The notes under the pieces are model-generated. The model was given only the letters and a program-made list of their open reading frames with translations. It was not told where the DNA came from and made no database searches. From Cristatella mucedo (Eukaryota; Bryozoa; Phylactolaemata; Cristatellidae): DNA of 64,000 nucleotides. Where the stretch lies: assembly GCA_009760855.2 (NCBI GenBank), contig WPIO01000287.1, forward strand, positions 60,216 through 124,215. The letters are read 5' to 3'. Both the position numbers and the translations under genes were made by a program. Shown piece by piece: positions 1 to 10,235 of this stretch. Within the stretch, counting starts at the first letter, position 1, and each line of letters opens with the position of its first letter.

Positions 1-7
1 TATATAA

Positions 8-512
8 ATCTTTACAAAAGGACTAATTCATGGATTCAGTGAAACACAAAAGCCCAAGAAATTGGATTAGGAAGTTCTAGAAAAGTCTCCTACTAAGTTA
101 TTTGGTGCGAAAAAACTCCAAATGAAGGTAGGGAATGAAAATCCTGTTGAGTGTGTTCCTGGAGGAATCTTTAAGAATACTGGACGAGTTAGCTTTATTG
201 GTCCATTTAAAAAGTTTAGACATTGATTAGACAAAGGTTATTCTGCTGCAAATGATCTTGAGAAAGCATCACTTGATCATGATTATGTTTATGGAGAAAC
301 TTCAAGTGAAAAAGAAAAAAAGAGAACAGAGATAAGAAACTTTTGGGATTTAGAGCTTGCTAAAGTTGCGGCTAGAATAGCATTGGACCCAAGACAACCT
401 GAATACGTTCGTAGTGACGCTCGTAGTCTAAGTGCTATCATGGCGAGTAAAGCTAAAACTAATATCAGACTCAACTATTCCTTTGCTGATGATTTTCTAG
501 AAGAGTTTCTAA
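8..512 (+). pseudogene. Phospholipase A2-like viral capsid-associated protein, remnant
   Basis: This is a degraded relative of the phospholipase-like gene at 27,213-27,980. The reading frame beginning near position 8 contains a calcium-loop-like FIGPF (around 200-215) and the catalytic-type HDYVY segment (around 275-290). A downstream region, AARIALDPRQPEYVR, is nearly the same as AARIALDPKQPAYVR in the main copy. In-frame stops lie near 50 and at 224-226. The frame runs into the 5' end of a LINE fragment near 510, so the C-terminus is lost. In parvoviruses and adintoviruses such domains help particles leave the endosome; here the gene is dead. It belongs with the integrase and membrane-protein remnants at 1,708-2,885 as part of an older viral copy. 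Confidence 0.72.
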
Positions 513-1214
513 AATTCGGGCATTTTTAGACAGGGATACCACATTTAAGTTGGTCCATGCATTTGTGACATCCCGTGTTGACTTCTGTAACTCACTGCTT
601 GCTGATAGGCCAGCCTGCCCAATCAGGCGCTTACAGCTGGTGTAAAACTGCAGCTAAGCTTGTCTGTCGTGAGCGTCGTAGTTTCCACTTCTCGCCGGCC
701 TGCACAGGATACGATTCAAGCAACACATCGACTTCAAGGTTATGTCACTCACGGCTAGGTCCCTTCATTTTTTGGTTCAAGCATACCTATCAGATCTACT
801 CTCGCATGAGGCTAAGCATCGTACCACCCACTTTTCGGAATCTGTTTACCTATGCTTCGTACAAATCTCAAATCCTTTGGAGACCGTGCCTTTAAGTTCG
901 CATGCTCCAAAAAGCCTGGAACTCGCTCCCAACTTACGTCGAGATATCTTCTGACTTGTTCACATTTAGAAACATATCTATTCATTACAGAATTTATTTA
1001 GTCACTGTGAATCTTAGCGTGTGATTCGTCCTTTATGTGCTCATGCGTGGTGACACTGCTGCATGCTGCCACTAACCACACTTGAATGCTGACCCTGTGC
1101 ATGTCACCCCTAACCATGTTATACTGGTTGTTTATTGAGCGTGCTGCCACTAGCCATTCAATCGTGCTTCTTTTGCAGAAGAAAACGCAAAGGGCTTAGA
1201 AAGAGATTGAGTTA
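510..1214 (+). mobile_element. LINE (CR1/L2-like) 3' end, 5'-truncated
   Basis: The sequence matches the 3' coding part and tail of the LINE seen at 53,893-55,540, in plus orientation: the VHAFVTSRVDFCNSL-like reverse-transcriptase C-terminal region, then the 3' tail ending in an (AAT)n run. It is frameshifted and cuts into the phospholipase remnant on its left. It meets a second, oppositely oriented copy tail to tail. Confidence 0.8.
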
Positions 1215-1685
1215 ATAATAATAATAATAATGCATTTGATAAAGCGCCCTAGAGAACTCAATTTCTTCCTAGGCGCTTTACATTTGCGGCAAAGGGAAAC
1301 GCGATTGATTGATGAGTATATCATGCTTGATAAACAACATGAATAACATGGTTACGGGTGACATTCATAGGGTCAGCATGCAAATGTGGTTAGTGGCAGC
1401 ATGCACAGTGTCAGCACGCATAAGCACATGAAGGATGAATCATAGGGACCCACTAAATGCTGTCCTAAATAGGTGCTTTTTTAAGTTCCTTTTAAATGTG
1501 GTCAAGTCAGGGGATGTTGTGACGTCGTCGGACAAGTCGGAAGTGAGTTCCAGGCTTTGGGAGCATACGAACTAAATGCACAATCTCCAAAGGATGTCAG
1601 GTTTGTACGAGGTAGCGGTAAACTGTTGGATTCCGAAAATCGTGTGACACGATGCTTGGCCTGGTGGGGGACTTCTCTGGGGCCA
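1214..1685 (-). mobile_element. LINE (CR1/L2-like) 3' end
   Basis: The minus-strand tail starts at the (AAT)n run at 1,214-1,230, followed by the conserved tail block (gcgccctagagaactcaatttc..) and the region coding for the end of ORF2. Similarity to the other copies stops near 1,685, just before the integrase remnant. Confidence 0.8.
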
Positions 1686-1707
1686 CTATATCAAATGTAT
1701 TCTTGCA

Positions 1708-2520
1708 ATTACTATTATCTACGGTCAGAGTTTAAAGGAGAATTCAAGAAACAATGGAAGGACATGGAACGCGTCCCACAGAAGCTACTAGCAAAAAGAA
1801 TGTTGCACAAGTTGAGGGAATGGATGTAACTGTAGCGGAAAGAGCTTGTAATGCTCAAAATGAGAAAGACGGAGATTCTGAGTAGAGGTAACAGCAGAAA
1901 CAAGAATGGATTGAATACTTTCCCAGAATATTATATTGCTTGAATAAGAATGCTACCAGAACAATTGGAGAAGAATTATTTAAAGTTATAAAAAAGAAAG
2001 AAGTTAAAATTAAGAAACAAAATATCTTACACACGTAGTAAAACATGAGAAACAATTAGAACGTAGTACTAGTCTTAGATAGTCACTAGAACCTGCAGTT
2101 TGAATTATCGTCGCAAACGGTACAGAACACCAACCGACGAGCAACACCACCAGTTTATTCTCCCTACACACGGAGCAGGGCGAAGCATGACTCTCCTCGA
2201 CCGTCTCGCCCACCGGAGTCCCCCGACTCCCTTGACAAAACAACCACTAATAGCACGGCCCGGCTGATTACCGCATCGAGTGTCACAGCCCACTCGTACA
2301 GCGATCAGGGGCAGTGTCATCAATTAAATAAAACCACAGAACCAGGTGAAAGAGAAAATTAAAAGTGAGAAAACGAAGAGTGAAAAAGAGCGATTGATCC
2401 AATATGGAGCTTGACTAAGCATAGGATAATTGGGACAGTTGTATTGAATGACCAGCCAGTGCGTTTTTCTTAGATGACGTAAAACGAGATGTGTTAGCAA
2501 ACAGTAGTTTCTTTAAAGTT
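1708..2520 (+). pseudogene. Retroviral-type (Polinton-like) integrase remnant, split by an LTR
   Basis: The left part (1,708-2,045) aligns in broken frames with the integrase copies at 11,537-12,398 and 35,219-36,057: SEFKGEF after the second catalytic Asp region, VEGMDVTVAERA around the catalytic Glu, and RTIGEELFKVIKKK near the end. The right part (2,340-2,520) carries the C-terminal AIDPIWSLTKH segment, which resembles the C-terminal region of Polinton integrases. A 245-bp solo LTR separates the two. Several frameshifts and stops are present. It is more diverged than the two copies in the main block and so probably older or from another strain. It converges on a membrane-protein remnant exactly as in the main block. 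Confidence 0.75.
2094..2338. mobile_element. Solo LTR, 245 bp, with 5-bp target duplication
   Basis: The insert begins TGCAGTTTG and ends CCACA, with an AATAAAA polyadenylation-like signal 10-15 bp before its end. It is flanked by exact GAACC direct repeats at 2,089-2,093 and 2,339-2,343. It interrupts the integrase remnant, so it arrived after the viral copy. Confidence 0.7.
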
Positions 2521-2544
2521 AATTTCACGAGAATCTGATTAAAA

Positions 2545-2885
2545 CGTCAATTCATTTTTGTGGTAATATCGTCTGATAACACGTTATTTCAAAATACTTT
2601 GAATTTGCATCAAGAGTGTTTTCTGTTACTAATCTCTGCAATAACCCCGGCAATAGACGCTAACATTGCTGATACACCTGCAAATTTTGTTACTGAATTT
2701 AGAAAATAACGCGATTAATCAGGAACAACATGTATGTATGAACTGGATATAGTAATTCCCAAGAGCTATGTTTTTAACTTTATGGTATACTTGACTCTTG
2801 TAAAATAAGTTAGTTAGGTGCTTACTCTATTTGCCACCATTTCATCACATCTTTTATTAGCATTTTTCTCTCTTAAGTCTGCCGT
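2545..2885 (-). pseudogene. Small viral membrane protein remnant
   Basis: On the minus strand, broken frames resemble the intact 132-residue protein at 36,044-36,442: ADLRE near the start, a TRVKYTIK segment, a hydrophobic stretch (AMLASIAGVIAEI) and a VLSDDITTK block near the C-terminus. The would-be start codon is ACG, and in-frame stops and at least two frameshifts are present. It converges on the integrase remnant, matching the gene order of the two main arms. Confidence 0.6.
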
Positions 2886-3239
2886 CTTAAATATAAAATA
2901 GAAATACTTTACAACTTATTTTCAAACATTAAAGACTTGAATGCTTCCATCAGTTGCGTTTATGTAAGCCCTGTAATAAGTAGCAGTGTTTACCATGGAA
3001 CGGATATCTATTGGAAAACTTGTACTTTTTTAATATATTTTCTAAATTCAGTTTAGTTTCACGACCTAGTAGCAGTTCTCATCTCCATTGAATTCTCAGA
3101 TTGATCAATTTATTATAGTAAGCAACCTTTTTGTTTAGTATAAAAATGTATTTACTAAAAGTGGGCAGTACAATGCTTATACTGGTGAGGCAGTAGATCT
3201 GATAGGTACTGATGATGATAAAACAACTTAATAGTTATA
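2886..3239. other. A+T-rich stretch without a recognised gene
   Basis: Its base composition is like the viral block, and it lies upstream of the membrane-protein remnant, so it may be further decayed viral DNA. No motif or frame could be assigned. Confidence 0.35.
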
Positions 3240-4202
3240 GGGAAACCAAGTGTGATTCAAATTATAAAAAGCAAGGCTCAAAATAGGCTCTGCCAGCATA
3301 TCTCCTGTTGAATCTGTACGAAAAATGTAGGTGTTGTGATCCAAAGTGAGCTTTCGTTAGACGACCACATCAGCTTTACAAACAGGTCTGCCTACTTTCA
3401 GCTACTTAAGTGCCAAAACTCGGGCTTGTCTAGATAGGGATACCTAATCTAAATTGGTCCATGCATGTGTGACATCACGTCTTGACTTCTGTAACTCCCT
3501 GCTTACTGGTCTACCGGCCTGTGCTATCAGGTTTATACAGTTGGTGCAAAACTCTGCAGCTAGGCTTGTCTGCCGTGAACATTGAAGTTGCCACACCACA
3601 CTATTTCTCACCGCTACTTCTCACCGACCTGCAATGGCTCTTAGGCAAACAACGCATTAACTTCAAGGTTCTGTCACTCACTTTTAGGTCACTTCATTCT
3701 AAGGCTCCAATCTACTTATAAGATCTACTCCGCCACCAGGTTAAGCATAGCATTGCCTGTTTCTTCGGAATTGATAAATCGTCTGCCTATAATAAATACT
3801 ACATTTACCTCGTAGGAACCTCAACCCATCGGACGCAGGCCTTTAGTTCGTATGCTCCCAAAGCCTGGAACTCACTTCCAACTTGCGTCACAACATCCCC
3901 TGACTTTGACCACATTTAAAAATAGCTTAAAACACCTATTTAGGACAGCATTTAGTGGGTCCCTGCGACTCGTCCTTCATGTGCTTATGGGTGCTGACAA
4001 TGTGCATGCTGCCACTAACCACACTTGCATGCTGACCCTGTGAATGTCACCCCTAACCATAATATTCATGTTGTTTATCGAGCAGGATATTACTCACCGC
4101 TCAATTGTTTCTCTTTGCAGCAAATGTAAAGCGCCTAGAAAGAGATTGAGTTCTCCGAGGGCGCTTTATCAAATGCATTATTATTATTATTCCTATTATT
4201 AT
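3240..4202 (+). mobile_element. LINE (CR1/L2-like) 3' end
   Basis: Plus-strand copy beginning in the part of ORF2 after the catalytic motif (similar to 54,131-54,835 on the minus strand) and ending in the conserved tail with (ATT)n at 4,178-4,202. It has several frameshifts and contains only the C-terminal coding part. Confidence 0.85.
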
Positions 4203-4714
4203 TGGGATTAACTACCCCAACAGCACATTTATGGATATTTTACAAAGACCAAAAGAACGAACGGCATGAAAATTGGCACAGAACAATTGTAACATAAGCT
4301 ATCGTTTGATGTAACATAGCTGCCGTGTTGACCTTCTGATGACCTGTAAAAGTCAAGCTCTCGTATAGCACTGATGTCGCGTATAGCACCGAGGCTCAGC
4401 CAAATAGGGCTTTAACATCAAATCAATAGATTTGATACCAGTCACTCTAGAAATATGGCAAACCGCACAAAATATGCCGGTCACCCGGCTTTATGTTCCA
4501 CACACCACAAACAAAACATATAAAAAATTGACATCTCAAACTGTTGACTGTCAGGACGATCACAGTACAAGAGCAATTTGTGACAGGCACATCATATGCA
4601 TACAGACCCATCATGCCTAGATACGCAGGGGGAGTACATGACGGAGGGTGAGCCTGACCTGTATTCCAAATTTCACGTCAATCGGCCGAGTACCGGCGAA
4701 GCCGATCGAAGAAT
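4203..4714. other. Unassigned host sequence
   Basis: No convincing coding region. It contains a segment (about 4,660-4,690, ttccaaatttcacgtcaatcgg) resembling blocks inside the host repeat that follows, so it may be part of the same repeat family. Confidence 0.3.
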
Positions 4715-4825
4715 TGACCATTCAATTGCATTTCACTTTACAGCAAATGTAAAGCGCCTAGAGAGAGATTGAGTTCTCTGAGGGCGCTTTATCAAGTGAA
4801 TTATTATTATTATTATTATTATGAG
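4715..4825 (+). mobile_element. LINE 3' tail only
   Basis: The conserved tail block (agcgcctagagagagattgag.. gggcgctttatcaag) ends in (ATT)n. No coding part remains. Confidence 0.75.
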
Positions 4826-4829
4826 GTTC

Positions 4830-7275
4830 AGAGTACCACCGTTGCACTCAGAGAAGATAACTGAACAAAAAGAAGCTGTAGACGCATGTAGGTGATGACA
4901 AACAAGACTGTTACAACGTTTGCCACGATATAACTGTGAAGCACAAGCGAGCGTGTATTTTAAATTTCACGTTGACTGGGTCCCTATTAGCCTACCTGTG
5001 ACATTTTTACAACATGCGAGTGAAAGGATGACAACGGCTTCGCATGACAAACACAGCCCGTTTTTGATCAAAATAAGTCAATCTACTGAGGTTTAATATG
5101 CATGCGAGAAGGCTAGAATAATATGTAACTACAATCCATCATATATTCCAAATTTTTAATGTGATCGGATCATTATTTTAGGAGATATTATATAAGCGAC
5201 AACAGGCATTTGACCGTGGTTTGCAGGTAAACTGAGAACCCCAAAGCTTTACCAAGTGATAGCACTAGGAAACGCTATGCATCGCACAAACAATTTAATA
5301 AATATATTAATAAGTATCTTAGGAATAGGCCAAGCTAACACGACCCTTATATAGCATATGCAGAACATATCCACGATAGGTCTCACCGCCGGCCGTCAAA
5401 CCTCGCTACAGCCAGGCGGCTCACCAGCGTTAGCCAATACAAATAGCTAACTATAAACGACATAAATGACAACTTTGAAATCACCTTAATTTCCTTGAAT
5501 ATAATTGAATCAAAATTTTTAGACTGACTTCCAGTAATCGACGCGCTAGTTCCATCCAAGTCACCAAGCTGATCGGCCGCCGGATAGTGCACCACATGCG
5601 GTGGCCGTCGTCTCGTGGATCATTCCGCTACAGGAACTGGATCAGCAGTCCCATAGTACAGTAGGTGCCGCGATGATTTTTGACTCCTTATTTACGGCGG
5701 CCCTGGCAGCCGTAAATTTTCAGTACATAATCCTAATGATAGTCTACTTGAACAATAGTCACCTCCGGTTTGTCAGCCGATGTAAAAATACCAATGTAAA
5801 CATGGTTCTGCCAAGTACATAAGGAGTGGGCCTTGGATTGCCGTTTGCAGCCGGTTGCTATGGGCTGGGTGGGGGATGCGGAGGTGGGACTACGCCCCGG
5901 GTGACAGGCTTTACGCTTTTATGATCATGTTATAACTACCAGTCGGACATTTGATCTCAAGGGAGCGTGTCATTTTTGAAAATTTAACGTTCATAATTTT
6001 TCAAAGTGATTTTTCCGAGTCCATTTAGGGCGACTAGCTTATTTTCAGATTACCAGAAAACCGCTGTTCCGGCTATTTTTCAAAATAAATTGTTTTGCTG
6101 ATCTCTATGTACTACTTCCGGTTTAAATAGGTCTTACATAATAATTTTATTGACCACGTTGTAACGCCGAAGGTTCGGCGCAGTAGGCGTAACCTGTCGC
6201 TTACTGAGCGGCGCAACCTACTGCCGAATTCGATCCGGTGTGCTCCTACCTGCAATAAGCAGGTCGCCGCGAACGAGTGTTTCTGGCGCTGAACTACTTG
6301 TAGTTAGTAAGGGGGTCATGAGATCGCGATGTGAGTTGGAAAGCGAGACACGCAAATAGGGAATTTTACTGAGCTTCATTCGCAAGCGCACAATGCTGTT
6401 GCGTGTCTAGCTAAGTTTTGTCCTCCACACTCCTCACAAGCTCACAACAGCACAAGCACGCTGGCGGAGGCAATACGTCCTCGCACTTAGGTTACCGACG
6501 TCTATTGTGGGGAACGACCTAAATAGGACGAGGAGCCCGAACCGGGGCCTAGACCCTGACTGGAGAACTAGGGATCCGCTTCCACCGTGAAGGCAGGAAT
6601 ACCTCACACACTACCTCAAGCGCTCTTTCGGAGGAAACACGTATCCGCACTTAGGCTACCTACGTTGTAGGTTAATATTGCCCTCCTAACAAGCACGTAT
6701 GCAGAAGCACGCAGAACACCAAAGCTGGCTTACGACGTATTTTTTCGCAGGCACCTACAGCGCTCCCCAACCCAGCCGTTCTCGCTGGCATTCGCCGAAG
6801 CCGCCGCAGCCATTATATAACTAGCTGGGACAATTGGATTGACAAGCCAGCCAATATCAATCACCTCATGATCCTATTGCGACCTCTGCGTCCTCTAGCT
6901 TACAGCTCGAGAACGCAGGTGCTCTGCAGCCACATCTCTCGTTCTCTCGGAAACCAGTCCAGCGACTCCAGGACGGCTGGCGGCAGCAGCGACCTTGCCC
7001 AAGCGTTGCCCTCTTCTTAAATTGCTGGCCGGGACTATAGGGTTGACAGGCCGGCCGATATCAATCACCTCATAATCCTACTACGACGGCTGCGTCCTCT
7101 TGCTCGAGGTTCTAGGACAGAGGTGTTTTCTGTACAGAAATTCTTGTTTGCCCTAACATTGAGTCAAGCCAGCCCTGTGCTACAATGTTCCAGTCACCTG
7201 ACAACCACCAGCTTTGGGATCCCATTGATCACTAGTTTGTTTTTGAATATGCAAATTTCAAAAACAAAACTATCT
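4830..7275. repeat. Host interspersed repeat, copy 1 (interrupted by a solo LTR)
   Basis: Positions about 4,830-6,159 and 7,185-7,275 align, at roughly four bases in five by eye, with 31,055-32,495 in the same orientation. Shared landmarks are gtgagtgaaaggatgacaa, tcaatctactgagg, cactaggaaacgct and acttccggttta. The solo LTR at 6,160-7,184 splits it. Its right end abuts the broken DNA polymerase gene, and the second copy also sits at a broken viral gene. No reverse transcriptase or transposase was recognised, so the class is unknown; a non-autonomous DNA transposon is possible. Confidence 0.7.
6160..7184 (+). mobile_element. Solo LTR, about 1,025 bp, nested in host repeat
   Basis: The insert begins TGTAACGCCGAAGG and ends GTGCTACA (TG..CA). 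Its edges are defined by the uninterrupted repeat copy near 32,402. Flanks are acgt (6,156-6,159) and atgt (7,185-7,188), a near-perfect 4-bp duplication. A related element lies inverted at 37,279-38,404. Inside, a block of about 105 bp near 6,826-6,930 recurs at 7,020-7,125 (shared gatatcaatcacctcat-type core). Confidence 0.7.
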
Positions 7276-7279
7276 AACC

Positions 7280-8281
7280 CATTACAGGTACTTTCAATTT
7301 GTTGTTAGTAAAGGTTTGATTCCAACTAAAATACATAAAGTATATAAATTCAATCAAAAACCTTGGGCAAAACCATTCATTGATATATGTTCAGATAAAA
7401 AGATTGAATTTGAACGTAAAGGTGATAGTTTCAAAAGAAATCTGTATAAAGGTTTTATGTGTCAAATCTTTGGAAAGACATGTGAGAACTTGGAAAACAG
7501 AACGTGTGTTAGGTTAATAAATACAGGGACTGATAAGAGTGATACGTTGTATAATAAACTAATGAGAGATCCTAGGCTTAAATAAATTAGATGCTTTGAT
7601 AAGAGTCGAGTTGGTTTCGAACATTCAAGAAAGACAACACTTCTAAACAAACCAATGTTTATAGGCGTTGCAATTCTTGATCTATCAAAATTACATATGC
7701 AAAGGTTTTACTATGACACTTTGAAGACTAAGTGTAATGATAGATTAAGTTTATTATACACTGATACTGATTCATTAGTTTTTAATATGAAAAGTGAAAA
7801 CTTTGAAAAAAAGATGCTTGATATTAAAGATTGGTTTCATAAAGACGAGTTTGGTAAATTCAAAGATGAGATGGATGGGGCAAAGATTGGTGAATTCATT
7901 GATTTAAGACCAAAACTATATTCTGCTTCTTCTATTAGACCAATTATGAAAGCAAAGGGTGTTCCAAAAGAAGTAATTAGGAATTCAAAGATAACACATA
8001 GTGAATACATTCAATGTTTGTCTAGAGCAAATGAAATTTACATTGGTGATCTTGATACCAAAGACTTTGATGAGACACTTGATAGAGATTTCTACCGTAT
8101 GACACAAAGTAAACACAATATTATTACAAAGAAACTTTAAAAAAGAGCGCTATCAGCATTTGAATCAAAGCGTTACTGGTTAGATTGTGGTTGTTGTAGT
8201 TATGCATACGGTCATTATAGAATAGAAGAGAGCGCTGGAAAATGTATTAAATGTTTTTCTAATGCTAGTATAAATGCTTAA
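7280..8281 (+). pseudogene. PolB: Family B DNA polymerase (protein-primed type), C-terminal fragment
   Basis: Only the palm and thumb remain. A GFMCQIFGKTCENLENR segment (7,451-7,501) corresponds to the conserved polymerase motif B region, and YTDTDSL (7,757-7,777) is motif C with the catalytic aspartates. IGEFIDLRPKLYS, AKGV and an ITHSEYIQCL segment follow, as in Polinton/adintovirus polymerases. The exonuclease and N-terminal parts are absent because the gene is cut at the host repeat near 7,280. An in-frame TAA at 7,583-7,585 and a frame change after 8,137 in an A-run break the rest; the end of the protein (FESKRYWLDCG.. AYGHYRI) is in another frame up to 8,281. A full enzyme would replicate the viral genome; this copy cannot. 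Confidence 0.88.
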
Positions 8282-8426
8282 ACGAAAGATTGAAAGCGAA
8301 AAAGAAGAAGAAGTTGTGAGTAAAATAAAATCTGTTGATACTGAAAGAGAATGGGAAGAACCAAGAGCAAAATGGTTTGGAGAAAAAGAAGTCAAAACAA
8401 CTAAGAAAAGTATATTAACAAAATAA
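8274..8426 (+). CDS. Small charged viral protein (50 aa), hypothetical
   Basis: An open frame from ATG at 8,274 overlaps the end of the polymerase fragment. The product is rich in Lys and Glu and contains EWEEPRAKWFG. I do not recognise it. No clear TATAG motif precedes it, so it could also be a displaced C-terminal piece of another gene. Confidence 0.35.
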   Translation: MLKRKIESEKEEEVVSKIKSVDTEREWEEPRAKWFGEKEVKTTKKSILTK

Positions 8427-8442
8427 TTTAATTATTATAGGA

Positions 8443-8679
8443 ATGGAAAATTCAGAGTTTTTAAAACTTGAAGAAAGCTCTATGGATATAATTATTTTAG
8501 ATACTGAGTCAATATCAGATATAGAATCCGAAGATCCTGATTATATACCTGAATCCGAATCAGAATCCGAATCCAAATCCGGGTTTGAGTCTGCTGAAGA
8601 TGACTTTCCTTTTTACACTGAAGCTAATGATATACCTCCATTTCGAAGTGATTATGTAAATGAAGAAAATGAATTATAA
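8443..8679 (+). CDS. Acidic Ser/Glu-rich viral protein (78 aa), hypothetical
   Basis: An intact frame starts at an ATG just behind TTATTATAGGA, a form of the common viral start motif. The product is strongly acidic, with DTESISDIESEDPDYIPES and an ESESESES run in the middle, and has no hydrophobic segment. No family is recognised. Its neighbours are the polymerase fragment upstream and the tandem small-gene family downstream, suggesting a non-structural role, which is inference only. Confidence 0.5.
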   Translation: MENSEFLKLEESSMDIIILDTESISDIESEDPDYIPESESESESKSGFESAEDDFPFYTEANDIPPFRSDYVNEENEL

Positions 8680-8700
8680 AATATTTATAGTTATATAGAA

Positions 8701-8980
8701 ATGGACGTGTCAAGAATTTTAAGCTGTGAACAATCCAGAGATATGGCTGTAAAGATCTGTCTTCAAAAACTAAAAGGAAATGATCAACGTATAATTAGAC
8801 ACTCTCTTGATAAACTTATTCCAGATTTAGATAGTTCGTTTGTGAGAGTTCTTATAGAAAGAAATATGTGAAGCTTCTGATAAGCTAATGGAGTGTAGAG
8901 GTAAGATAAATGAAATGCTTGAAGAAGCATCTAAAAAATCAAAAACCCCAAAAACAAAACAAGGAGTACAAATTAATTAG
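8701..8980 (+). pseudogene. Tandem small-gene family, member 1
   Basis: Starts with ATG directly after TTATATAGAA. The N-terminus MDVSRILSCEQSRDMA resembles MDQKVSRILCC at 9,019 and MDQKLLRILCC at 9,938. The first frame stops at 8,869-8,871. Coding similarity continues in another frame (EASDKLMECRGKINEMLEEA) to TAG at 8,978-8,980, so one frameshift lies near 8,860. The predicted protein is short and mostly helical with a Lys-rich end. No function is recognised; five related genes in a row suggest a virus-specific multigene family. Confidence 0.55.
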
Positions 8981-9018
8981 TTCTATTAAAGAGAACTTTA
9001 GCTTTATATAGGAAAAAT

Positions 9019-9283
9019 ATGGATCAAAAAGTTTCAAGAATTCTTTGTTGTCATTATGCTAAACAAATTGCAGAATCGGCTATTTATTTATGGTGATGAT
9101 CATTATGTTCCACTAAGATTTTATGAACTTATTTGTAAATTAAGTGATGATATTTTACGTGAGATGTTAGAGATTTGCGATGAGTGTGAATAAAATAAAG
9201 AATTAATTTTTAAACGTGAAGATGGTGAATTTTTTAATAGGGTTTGTGATTTACTAAAAAAATTTAAAAAACAAAAAAATTAG
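9019..9283 (+). pseudogene. Tandem small-gene family, member 2
   Basis: ATG follows TTTATATAGGAAAAAT. It starts MDQKVSRILCCHYAKQ; the frame meets two stops near 9,093-9,098. Similarity continues in another frame (LRFYELICKLSDDILREMLEICDECE) and ends with a Lys-rich tail at 9,283, after an in-frame TAA near 9,190. The FYxLIxKLSDDIL block is shared with member 3 (FYDYVIRLSEDEI). Confidence 0.55.
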
Positions 9284-9316
9284 TTAACCGTCTCTAAATC
9301 CACTATAGGAGAAAAA

Positions 9317-9640
9317 ACTGAGTATACAATTTCAAGGATTATCTCCTATGAAGATATTTCGTATGCTGCAAGACTTTTATGTGACTATGAACATGGTGAT
9401 CAAGCTTATTCTCGTTTTCCACTTAATTTTTATGATTATGTCATTAGATTAAGTGAAGACGAAATATCTAGGTTGTTAGAGCTTTGTGATGATTATGAAG
9501 AAGCTACGGATGACCAAATATTATTAAATGGTAAATTTAGTAGATTTCATCATAAATGGAATGATTTAAAGCATGGAGCTAGACAAAAGATGGAAAGAAA
9601 GATTATGAAGGACAGAAAAAATAAATTAAACAATTCTTAA
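9317..9640 (+). pseudogene. Tandem small-gene family, member 3 (start codon missing)
   Basis: A continuous frame of about 107 codons follows ACTATAGGAGAAAAA, but the codon at the expected start position is ACT, not ATG. The product contains TISRIISYEDISYAARLL near its start, then FYDYVIRLSEDEISRLLELCDDYEEA, and ends in a basic helix. It is otherwise the best preserved of the family and shows the likely full length (about 108 residues). Confidence 0.5.
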
Positions 9641-9654
9641 ACCTTATATAGGAA

Positions 9655-9917
9655 ATTGATTTTGATGAAAAGTTTGAAAAGGTTCTTGGGAATGGTTATG
9701 TACGTAATATTATATCTTCAATTTGTTTTCGTCTATTAGGAGGGTGTGGGCCTGAATCTGTTGTTTATTGTAAATCTTATAAAATGATAAAATAATTAGA
9801 CCCATTATTAACAGACTTTTTGAGATTGCTAATCAATATGAAAGTATTGATAAATCTAAGATGAAATTAGAAAATGAGGCTACAAAAATATACGAGAATA
9901 GAAAATCAAATATTTAA
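9655..9917 (+). pseudogene. Tandem small-gene family, member 4 (start codon missing)
   Basis: The frame begins right after TTATATAGGAA with ATT instead of ATG. It reads DFDEKFEKVLGNGYVRNIIS and SICFRLLGGCGPESVV, then stops near 9,795; similarity resumes in another frame (RLFEIANQYESIDKSKMKL) to TAA at 9,915-9,917. Start and frame are both damaged. Confidence 0.45.
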
Positions 9918-9937
9918 ACATTATATAGGAAAGAAAG

Positions 9938-10194
9938 ATGGATCAAAAACTTTTAAGAATTCTTTGTTGTGAGTATGCTATAAGAATTCTAAAACGTTTT
10001 GTGGTTTTGAGGATGACACACCATACATCCCCACAGATTTTTATAAGTATATGTTTAAACTACCTGCACCACAAATTTGGGTTCTTTTAAATGTTTGTGA
10101 TGCATATGATAAAATGAAAAAGAAAGAAAGAAAATATACTTCAGCATTTGATAAATTTCATCAAATACTTGATGATGTAAAGACAAAAAAATAA
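9938..10194 (+). pseudogene. Tandem small-gene family, member 5
   Basis: ATG lies behind ATTATATAGGAAAGAAAG. The start MDQKLLRILCCEYA is nearly the same as member 2. A frameshift near 9,985 moves the remaining similarity (PTDFYKYMFKLPAPQIWVLL, then a Lys-rich end) to another frame, which closes at 10,192-10,194. Confidence 0.55.
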
Positions 10195-10235
10195 TCACTT
10201 TTACATATAAGTAATTTTCTTTTTTTATATAGGAA

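Larger units (their letters stand above)
8691..10235 (+). promoter_or_regulatory. Recurring viral start motif TATATAGRAA at the left-end genes
   Basis: Copies: TTATATAGAA before 8,701, TTTATATAGGAAAAAT before 9,019, CACTATAGGAGAAAAA before 9,317, CTTATATAGGAA before 9,655, TTATATAGGAAAGAAAG before 9,938, TTTATATAGGAA before 10,236. The distance from the G to the start codon is 3-13 bases. Further copies precede genes in both arms and the centre (for example 21,800, 26,770, 27,200, 24,210 on the minus strand). Confidence 0.65.

Noticed and set aside
8443-8679. Acidic gene as a transcription activator
   Set aside because: Only the acidic composition supports it; kept as hypothetical.
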